Shown: positions 5,976 through 11,385 of the stretch, in pieces
How the letters are laid out: every line of letters begins with the position of its first letter
Numbering within the stretch: position 1 is the stretch's first letter
Origin: Paracoccaceae bacterium
Lineage (GTDB): Bacteria > Pseudomonadota > Alphaproteobacteria > Rhodobacterales > Rhodobacteraceae
Reading direction: 5' to 3'
DNA length: 11,385 nt
Assembly: GCA_023260935.1 (NCBI GenBank)
Contig: JALQTL010000256.1
Coordinates: 1-11,385, forward strand
Notes under the pieces: generated by a model
Databases searched by the model: none
Told to the model about the DNA's origin: nothing
What the model saw: the letters and a program-made list of their open reading frames with translations, nothing else
Position numbers and translations under genes: made by a program

Positions 5976-6968
5976 TCACAGCGCGGGCGATGCGCAATCC
6001 ATATCCAGCAACGCTTTCAGTTCGTCATCCAGCGCCATGACTGTCAGCGTTGCCCCCACCATTTCAAGCGAGGTGAAATAATTGCCCACAAGGGCGCGGT
6101 GGACCTTCATGCCCATGCCCGCAAGGCCGGATTCGATCCGGTCATAAAGGACATAAAGTTCGTTCACCGGGGTAGCACCAAGGCCCGAAACCAGAACCGC
6201 CACTTCCGTGCCGGCCGGCAGGGCGTGATCATCCATCACGATCTTCAGCATGTCATCGGCCACGTCGTTCGCCGTGCGCAACGGTTCCACCCTTGCGCCG
6301 GGTTCACCGTGGTGGCCAATCCCTACCTCCATCGTGCCGGGCGCTATCGAAAAGTTCGGATGCCCCACGGCCGGCAGGGTGCAGGGGCCCAAACCCACGC
6401 CCACGGACCGGCAGGCATCGATGGCTTTCTGGGCGGCCGCCTGAACTTCGGCAAGGCTTGCCCCGGTGGCAGCCTTGGCGCCGCCTATTTTCCACATGAA
6501 GATCTCTCCCGCGACGCCGCGGCGCTTTTCACGCTCGGCCAGAGGGGCGGAACAGACATCGTCATTGGCCACGACCGTCGCCACCTCGATGCCTTCCTTG
6601 GCCACCGTGCGTGCGGCCATCTTCACGTTCATGTTGTCGCCGGCGTAGTTGCCGTAAAGCACCGCAACGCCTGCGCCGCCATTGGCCGCACGGACCGCAT
6701 CGGCAAAGCTTTTCGCTGTCGGCGAAGAAAAGACCTCTCCCACCGCGACTGCATCCACCATATTGCGCCCGGTATAACCGATGAAGGCCGGTTCATGCCC
6801 GGAGCCGCCGCCCGTGACAATGCCGACGCGGCCGGCCTTGGGCGCCACATTGGAAACGACGACCCGGGGGTTTTCCGGCAAAAGATGCACCAGATCGCGA
6901 TGCGCCTTGACGAAACCGGCCACAGTTTCATCGACCAGATCGTCGGGGTTGTTCAGAAATCGCTGCAT
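5976..6968 (-). CDS. dhaK: Dihydroxyacetone kinase subunit DhaK (stand-alone copy)
   Basis: A 330-residue DhaK, the keto-sugar-binding subunit. His58 (GGGSGHEP), Asp111 (NYAGDNMN) and His220 (GHHGEPG) match the substrate-contacting and covalent-binding residues of characterised DhaK proteins. The full fold runs to the terminal TSLEMVGATLTVMALDDELKALLD region. Substrate could be dihydroxyacetone, but beside a polyol dehydrogenase and an EryC-like epimerase an erythrulose (C4 ketose) is more likely; DhaK-type erythrulose kinases are known from mycobacterial tetritol pathways. It lies seven bases after the dehydrogenase stop with GAGG before its ATG, overlapping that stop region, and seven bases before dhaL. 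It has no regulator domain, unlike the paralogue fused at 2543-4597. Confidence 0.93.
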   Translation of the reverse strand: MQRFLNNPDDLVDETVAGFVKAHRDLVHLLPENPRVVVSNVAPKAGRVGIVTGGGSGHEPAFIGYTGRNMVDAVAVGEVFSSPTAKSFADAVRAANGGAGVAVLYGNYAGDNMNVKMAARTVAKEGIEVATVVANDDVCSAPLAEREKRRGVAGEIFMWKIGGAKAATGASLAEVQAAAQKAIDACRSVGVGLGPCTLPAVGHPNFSIAPGTMEVGIGHHGEPGARVEPLRTANDVADDMLKIVMDDHALPAGTEVAVLVSGLGATPVNELYVLYDRIESGLAGMGMKVHRALVGNYFTSLEMVGATLTVMALDDELKALLDMDCASPAL

Positions 6969-6975
6969 CTTGGCC

Positions 6976-7734
6976 TCACTTCACCGTATAGCCGCCATCG
7001 ACCAGAAGGTCGGCGCCGTTGATCATCGCCGCCTCGTCCGAGGCAAGGAAAACTGCCGCTGCCGCAATCTCGTGGGGTTCGGCGAAACGGCCCGTGGGGA
7101 TCAGGGCCTTCATCGCCTCGCCCTTCGGCCCGTCCCATGCCTTGCGGCCCAGATCTGTCAGCACCACGGTGGGCGAGATGGAATTGACCGTGATCCCATG
7201 CCGCCCCCATTCCAGCGCAAGTGTCTTGGTCACGCCGATGATCCCGAATTTCGATGCGCAATAGGCCACATGCCCGTCAATGGCGACAGAGCCCGCCTGA
7301 CTGGCCAGATTGACGATGCGCCCGCCCCGGCCCGCTGCGATCATCGCCCGGCCAACGGCCTGCGCCATCAGGAAGCTGCCGGTCAGGTTGACCGCGATCG
7401 TCCGGTCCCAGGCGGCGGCGGAAAGATCCTCGGCCGGGGCAAGATCCACGATTCCGGCGCTATTGACCAGAATGTCAATCTGCCCAAGATCGCGGCACAC
7501 CGCTTCCACAGCCGCGCTGACGCTGGCGGCATCGGTCACGTTACAGGCCAGCGCCATCGCCCCGGGCAATGTGCCCGCGCGGGCCTGCGCCGCCTCAAGG
7601 TTCATGTCCAGAAGCGCCACACGGGCGCCACGGGCGGCGAAGGCTTCAGCGATTGCCGCCCCGATGCCCGAAGCCGCCCCCGTTACCAGTGCGACCTTGC
7701 CGGAAAGTGAGAATGCCATTGTGCCAGATGCCAT
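6976..7734 (-). CDS. Short-chain dehydrogenase, polyol type (D-threitol/D-arabinitol dehydrogenase-like)
   Basis: A 252-residue classical SDR. The NAD-binding motif is TGAASGIG (18-25), with Asp43 at the end of beta-2 (LLDMN) indicating NAD rather than NADP. NSAG is at 91-94 and the catalytic set is Asn116, Ser145, Tyr158 and Lys162 (YCASK). The C-terminal part, with NSISPTVVLTDLGRKAW, LIPTGRF and the terminal DGGYTVK, resembles GolD and D-threitol dehydrogenase as I remember them. Those enzymes oxidise a secondary hydroxyl of small polyols to a 2-ketose. Here the likely reaction is a tetritol to erythrulose, feeding the adjacent kinases; a pentitol is also possible. Start: ATG 7734 is supported by GAAGGAC at 7742-7748, while ATG 7719 would still leave the Rossmann fold whole. 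Confidence 0.9.
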   Translation of the reverse strand: MASGTMAFSLSGKVALVTGAASGIGAAIAEAFAARGARVALLDMNLEAAQARAGTLPGAMALACNVTDAASVSAAVEAVCRDLGQIDILVNSAGIVDLAPAEDLSAAAWDRTIAVNLTGSFLMAQAVGRAMIAAGRGGRIVNLASQAGSVAIDGHVAYCASKFGIIGVTKTLALEWGRHGITVNSISPTVVLTDLGRKAWDGPKGEAMKALIPTGRFAEPHEIAAAAVFLASDEAAMINGADLLVDGGYTVK

Positions 7735-7741
7735 GTTGATC

Positions 7742-7748
7742 GTCCTTC
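7742..7748 (-). promoter_or_regulatory. Shine-Dalgarno deciding the dehydrogenase start
   Basis: GAAGGAC on the minus strand lies about 7 bases before ATG 7734, favouring this start over ATG 7719. Confidence 0.55.
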
Positions 7749-7767
7749 AGCTGTGCTGGATGGCCTG

Positions 7768-7798
7768 CCCCGGGGGTGCGGGAGCGGCACCCCCGGGG
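7768..7798. repeat. Perfect 12-bp inverted repeat (stem-loop) between binding-protein gene and dehydrogenase gene
   Basis: Arms 7768-7779 (ccccgggggtgc) and 7787-7798 (gcacccccgggg) are exact inverse complements around a 7-base loop, so the RNA stem would be very stable. It lies 13 bases after the stop of the periplasmic binding-protein gene, within the 77-base gap. No T-run follows on the minus strand, so it is probably not a full intrinsic terminator. Its position fits a 3'-end stabiliser or partial attenuator that keeps the binding protein more abundant than the downstream enzymes, as is common in ABC transporter operons. Confidence 0.75.
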
Positions 7799-7811
7799 AA
7801 AGCGTCACGCC

Positions 7812-8795
7812 TTACTGACGGGTTGCCAGAAGCGCATCGACGTTTTCAAGGGTAACCGGGGTCCACGGCACCATGTACATCTTGTCGGCCCCGTTGTTCC
7901 ACGGCATGTCGGGATACTGGGTCCAGATCGCCGACATCGGCTCATAGTCGGGCATCACCTGCTTGATCGCCACGTCGATGGAACCATGCGCCTGCGCCGC
8001 ACCATCCTGCAGGATCGACGCCATGTCGCCCGCCTTCACGGCCAAAAGCGCATCCGTCACACCGTCGATCCCGACGATGGCAAAATCCTGCGGGCTCTTG
8101 CCAGCGGCCTTGATCGCCTCGATCGCGCCCAGAGCCATTTCGTCGTTCTGGCCGATCACGCCGTTGATCGCATCGCCATGGGTTGTCAGCCAGTTCTCCA
8201 TCAGGGTCTGGCCTTCGGCACGGCTCCAGTTGGCGGTCTGCTGTTCCAGCACCTTGACGTCCGGGCATTCGGCCAGGGCTTTCTGGTTGCCTTCCAGACG
8301 CTGGACTTGGGCCGACTGGCCGATCGGGCCCTCGATGATCACGACATTGCCGGTGCAGCCGATCTGATCCAGCAGATAGCGCGCCTCCATATAGCCCGAC
8401 TGGACGTCGTCCGAACCGACGTACGAGGTCAGCTTGTCGGTGTTCGCCATGGTGTTGGTGCCGATGACCGGGATGCCGGCCTCATGGGCAGCCTCGACGG
8501 CGGCGGCGCCGGCATCGGCGTCGATCGGGGCAAAGATGATCGCGTCGAAACCTTGGGTGATCATGGTTTCGAACTGTTCCTGCTGGACCAGTGCATCATA
8601 ACGGCCGTCGAAGATGGTCAGCTCGACCAGCCCCTGCTGAACGGCCGGGTGCTGTTCGGCAGCCGCGGCCCAAAGCTGCATGAATTCGGCGTTCAGGCCG
8701 TAAAGTGCCGCGCCGATCTTGGGCTTGTCCTGGGCCATCGCGGCCCCTGCCACCAGCGACATCGCGGTTGCGAGCAGAAGTGCTTTCTTCGTCAT
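7812..8795 (-). CDS. Periplasmic sugar/polyol-binding protein of ABC transporter (RbsB-like)
   Basis: A 327-residue substrate-binding protein of the ribose/galactose-type family (Peripla_BP_4). It begins with a clear Sec signal peptide: MTKK, a hydrophobic stretch, and the AMA cleavage motif with the mature protein starting near Gln22. Family segments include IGAALYGLNAEFMQLW near the mature N-terminus, the FDAIIFAPIDADAG ligand-side loop, YVGSDDVQSGY, IGQNDEMALGA and VGIDGVTDAL. It captures the sugar in the periplasm and hands it to the adjacent permease. Start: ATG 8795 has an excellent AGGGAGGA site and begins the signal peptide; an in-frame ATG at 8861 would add an unlikely leader. The context (polyol dehydrogenase, EryC-like epimerase) suggests a tetritol or pentitol ligand, comparable to EryG of rhizobial erythritol uptake; specificity is inferred. 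Confidence 0.93.
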   Translation of the reverse strand: MTKKALLLATAMSLVAGAAMAQDKPKIGAALYGLNAEFMQLWAAAAEQHPAVQQGLVELTIFDGRYDALVQQEQFETMITQGFDAIIFAPIDADAGAAAVEAAHEAGIPVIGTNTMANTDKLTSYVGSDDVQSGYMEARYLLDQIGCTGNVVIIEGPIGQSAQVQRLEGNQKALAECPDVKVLEQQTANWSRAEGQTLMENWLTTHGDAINGVIGQNDEMALGAIEAIKAAGKSPQDFAIVGIDGVTDALLAVKAGDMASILQDGAAQAHGSIDVAIKQVMPDYEPMSAIWTQYPDMPWNNGADKMYMVPWTPVTLENVDALLATRQ

Positions 8796-8803
8796 TGCGT
8801 ATT

Positions 8804-8811
8804 TCCTCCCT
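8804..8811 (-). promoter_or_regulatory. Strong Shine-Dalgarno of the binding-protein gene
   Basis: AGGGAGGA on the minus strand lies 8 bases before ATG 8795. It is the closest match to the anti-SD consensus that I noticed in the window and fits high-level synthesis of a periplasmic binding protein. Confidence 0.75.
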
Positions 8812-8829
8812 GGATTACGCCTGGTTGAA

Positions 8830-8852
8830 GCGACCGGCGGCGTGCCTGTCGC
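8830..8852. repeat. Imperfect stem-loop between permease and binding-protein genes
   Basis: GCGAC-C-GGC at 8830-8838 can pair with GCC-T-GTCGC at 8844-8852, giving nine positions with one mismatch around a 5-base loop. It lies in the 71-base gap upstream of the binding-protein gene. It is weaker than the hairpin downstream of that gene, and in GC-rich DNA it may be chance. Confidence 0.3.
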
Positions 8853-8866
8853 GCAAGTCACGGACC

Positions 8867-9868
8867 TCAGTCCTGCTTGTTCTTGGATTGGTCCAGCATC
8901 ACGGCGGCCACGATCAGCACGCCCTTGATCACCTGCTGGTAGTAGGATTCGACCCCGAGAAGATCGAGCCCGTTGTTCATTACCCCGATCAGCAGGGCGC
9001 CGATCAACGTGCCGGTCACACGCCCCACCCCACCCGCAAGCGACGTGCCGCCGATGACAACCGCGGCAATCGCGTCCAGCTCATAAGCGATGCCCGCCTG
9101 GGGCAGGCCCGATCCGGTGCGCGCCGCCAGCACCATGCCGGCAAGACCCGCCAGCGCCCCGGAGATGACATAGACCGAAAAGCGGATCTTGCGCACAGGC
9201 AGGCCCGATACCTTGGCCGCATGCGGGTTGCCACCCACAGCATAGACATGGCGGCCAAAGCGCGTCTGGGTCAGCACGAAATGGGCAATCGCAAAAGTGC
9301 CGAGCAGCAGGAAGATCGGCACCGGAATGCCCCAGATGCTGCCCGTCCCGATCCAGCGGAACTCATCCGTCAGGTTGGGAATTGGACGCCCACCGGAATA
9401 AAGCAGCGTCATGCCCCGCGCCGCCGACAGCATGCCCAGCGTGACCACGAAGGCAGGGACGCTGAAACGCGCCACGATACCCCCCGAGACGGACCCGCAG
9501 GCCATGCCCGCCACCAGCCCCGCAAGGATGGCAAGCATCGCCGGATAGGGCCCGCCCGCCACCATCCCGGCCGAAGACGTGGTGGCCAGCGATGCCGCAA
9601 CCACCCCGGCAAGGGCCGCCACCGAACCAACCGACAGGTCGATGCCGCGGGTCAGGATCACGAAAGTCATCCCGATGGCCAAAATGCCGTTGATCGAGGT
9701 TTGCCGCAGCACATTCAGGATATTGCGCGTGGTCAGGAAATTCTCGCTGATCAGCGCCATGACGAAGCACAGCAGCAACAGTGCCAGAAAGATGCCGTAC
9801 CGCTGGACGATCGTGCCTGCGGACCATTGCGCCAGGCCGGTGGAGTTTGTCTGCATTTTTCCTTCCAT
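8867..9868 (-). CDS. Sugar ABC transporter permease (RbsC-like)
   Basis: An integral membrane permease of about 333 residues in the RbsC/BPD_transp_2 family. Many hydrophobic segments suggest 8-10 transmembrane helices, beginning at YGIFLALLLLCFVMALI. Hallmarks are GMTFVILTRGIDLSVGS near the N-terminus, the VTLGMLSAARGMTLLYSGGRPI loop region, the cytoplasmic GRHVYAVGGNPHAAKVSGL segment that contacts the ATPase, and DAIAAVVIGGTSLAGGVG near the C-terminus. It presumably works as a homodimer with the adjacent ATPase and binding protein. The start is ambiguous: ATG 9868 (used here), ATG 9856 preceded by GGAAGGA, or a TTG at 9877 preceded by AGGAG. All give the same membrane protein. It begins 18 bases after the ATPase stop. 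Confidence 0.93.
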   Translation of the reverse strand: MEGKMQTNSTGLAQWSAGTIVQRYGIFLALLLLCFVMALISENFLTTRNILNVLRQTSINGILAIGMTFVILTRGIDLSVGSVAALAGVVAASLATTSSAGMVAGGPYPAMLAILAGLVAGMACGSVSGGIVARFSVPAFVVTLGMLSAARGMTLLYSGGRPIPNLTDEFRWIGTGSIWGIPVPIFLLLGTFAIAHFVLTQTRFGRHVYAVGGNPHAAKVSGLPVRKIRFSVYVISGALAGLAGMVLAARTGSGLPQAGIAYELDAIAAVVIGGTSLAGGVGRVTGTLIGALLIGVMNNGLDLLGVESYYQQVIKGVLIVAAVMLDQSKNKQD

Positions 9869-9886
9869 TGCCTTCAAACGCTCCTG

Positions 9887-11365
9887 TCAAGCGGCCAGAT
9901 GAAGAAGATCTTCGGCCGTCATCTCGGAACGGTCCAGTTCCCCGGCCATGCGGCCGTCTTTCAGCACGATCACCCGGTCGGCCATGCCCAGGATTTCGTC
10001 CGTTTCGGACGAAACCATGATCACCGCCCCGCCCTCGCGGGCGAAATCCGACATCACGCGATAGATTTCCCGCTTTGCGCCCACATCGACACCGCGCGTG
10101 GGTTCATCCAGCAACAGCACCTTGGGCGCGGTCAGAAACCACTTGCCCAGCACCACCTTTTGCTGATTGCCGCCCGAAAGGCTGGCCACACCCAGCGCAT
10201 CGCTGGCAGCCTTGATCTTCAGCGCCTCGATCATCTTGCCGGCGCTGCGTGCCTCGGCGCCCCGGCGCATCCACCCGGCTCGCGACAATTGATCAAGACT
10301 GGAAAGGCACAGGTTGTCACGGACGCTGGCCGAAAGCACAAGGCCGGAAAGCTTGCGGTCCTCGGTAACATAGGCAAGGCCCGCGGCAATGGCCTGTTGG
10401 GGAGAGGCGATACGCACCGCGGCATCTTCCAGCCGGATATCGCCCCCGGTCTGGCCCGACAGGCCGAAAAGGCGGTCAAGCACCTCGGTCCGGCCGGCGC
10501 CCATCAGCCCGTAGATCCCCAGAATTTCGCCCTGACGCAGACTAAAGCCCAGATCGCGCACCCCGCGGGCCGCCGAAAGCCCTTCGACGCGAAGGACGAC
10601 CCTGTCGGTCGGGGTGTTTTCCTTGATGAACTCTTCGGCAAGGGGCCGGCCCACGATCAACTGGATCAGCTGATCCTTTGTGATGTCGGCCATCTCCCCG
10701 GTCTGGACAAAACGGCCGTCCCGAAACACCGTGTAGCTGTCGGCAATCGAAAAGATTTCCGACAGGCGGTGACTGACATAGATCACGCCCTTGCCGCGCG
10801 CCTTCAGCGTGGCGATGGCATCGAACAGATGGCCAGCCTCTGCCTCGCCCAGCGCCGAGGTGGGCTCATCCAGAATGATCACCTCGGCATCATGGCTAAG
10901 CGCCTTGGCAATCTCGACAAGCTGGGTCTGCGCCACCGTCAGGTCCATCATCAGATCGGTCGCGCGGATGGCAAATCCAAAGCCATCCAACAAATCCTGA
11001 GTCTGGCGGTTCAGGGTGGCAAAGTCGATGCGGCCGAAACGGCGCAGGGGTTCGCGCCCCATATAGATGTTTTCGGCCACGGTCATGGCGGGCACGGGCG
11101 AAAGCTCTTGCTCGACAATGGCGATACCGTTGCGCAAGGCGGCGGCAGGGCTGAAGAATTCCACCGGCTGCCCGTTGCGGCGGATGACACCGCCATCGCG
11201 CTCATGGATGCCCATGATGATCTTCAGAAAGGTGGATTTTCCCGCACCATTGCCGCCACACAGCGCGTGGACAGATCCAGCACGCAGCCGGAACCGGCCG
11301 TCAACCAGCGCCGGCACGCCGGAAAAACTTTTGGAAAGCCCTTCGACTTCCAGAACAGGCGTCAT
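9887..11365 (-). CDS. Sugar ABC transporter ATP-binding protein with two nucleotide-binding domains (RbsA/XylG-like)
   Basis: A 492-residue tandem ATPase energising sugar import. Domain 1 has Walker A GGNGAGKST (37-45), a Q-loop at VEQELSP (84-90), a degenerate signature LTVAQTQ (142-148), Walker B ILDEPTSAL (164-172) and switch His199. Domain 2 has the usual degenerate Walker A GLMGAGRTE (286-294), a canonical signature LSGGNQQ (396-402) and Walker B LLLDEPTRGVD (417-427), with SSE replacing the switch His, all typical of the CUT2 sugar family. The first Walker A has Gly where relatives usually have Glu (GENGAGKST); the consensus is still met. Start ATG 11365 is preceded by AGGGGGGA. It is the most upstream gene of the minus-strand operon in view, with only 20 bases left to the window edge, so the promoter is not visible. 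Confidence 0.95.
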   Translation of the reverse strand: MTPVLEVEGLSKSFSGVPALVDGRFRLRAGSVHALCGGNGAGKSTFLKIIMGIHERDGGVIRRNGQPVEFFSPAAALRNGIAIVEQELSPVPAMTVAENIYMGREPLRRFGRIDFATLNRQTQDLLDGFGFAIRATDLMMDLTVAQTQLVEIAKALSHDAEVIILDEPTSALGEAEAGHLFDAIATLKARGKGVIYVSHRLSEIFSIADSYTVFRDGRFVQTGEMADITKDQLIQLIVGRPLAEEFIKENTPTDRVVLRVEGLSAARGVRDLGFSLRQGEILGIYGLMGAGRTEVLDRLFGLSGQTGGDIRLEDAAVRIASPQQAIAAGLAYVTEDRKLSGLVLSASVRDNLCLSSLDQLSRAGWMRRGAEARSAGKMIEALKIKAASDALGVASLSGGNQQKVVLGKWFLTAPKVLLLDEPTRGVDVGAKREIYRVMSDFAREGGAVIMVSSETDEILGMADRVIVLKDGRMAGELDRSEMTAEDLLHLAA

Positions 11366-11385
11366 GGTATCCCCCCTGCCAGTGA

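Noticed and set aside
1..11385. Mobile elements, CRISPR arrays, tRNA or rRNA genes
   Set aside because: No transposase or integrase frames, no regularly spaced repeats and no RNA-gene signatures were seen. The window is continuous metabolic operon sequence.

Overview
The window is high-GC, gene-dense DNA with short intergenic gaps, GC-rich codon use and strong Shine-Dalgarno sites. It looks like an alphaproteobacterium, most likely of the Rhodobacter/Paracoccus type; this is inferred from composition and gene content, as no rRNA or tRNA is present. It holds two convergent sugar-alcohol operons whose 3' ends are 13 bases apart at about 2530-2542.

The plus strand (1-2529) carries three tightly packed genes: the C-terminal part of an FGGY sugar kinase (D-ribulokinase-like, cut by the window edge), a class IIA HAD hydrolase overlapping it by an ATGA junction, and a TIM-barrel epimerase closely resembling EryC, the D-erythrulose-1-phosphate 3-epimerase of Brucella/rhizobial erythritol catabolism.

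The minus strand (11365 down to 2543) carries an eight-gene operon in transcription order: sugar ABC ATPase, permease, periplasmic binding protein, a short-chain polyol dehydrogenase of the D-threitol/D-arabinitol (GolD-like) type, DhaK, DhaL, a second DhaL, and finally a 684-residue protein in which a complete SorC/EryD-type transcriptional regulator is fused to a complete DhaK kinase subunit. No promoter for this operon is visible; it should lie beyond the right edge.

Taken together (inference): a C4 polyol, perhaps also C5 polyols, is imported by the ABC transporter, oxidised to a ketose such as erythrulose by the dehydrogenase, phosphorylated at C1 by dihydroxyacetone-kinase-type DhaK/DhaL enzymes, and the resulting erythrulose 1-phosphate is epimerised by the EryC-like protein towards erythrose 4-phosphate. 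The last isomerases (TpiA2/RpiB type) are not in the window. The most unusual item is the regulator-kinase fusion: a transcription factor whose own C-terminal half can bind, and probably phosphorylate, the keto-sugar whose phosphate its middle domain is expected to sense. It is translationally coupled to a DhaL gene.
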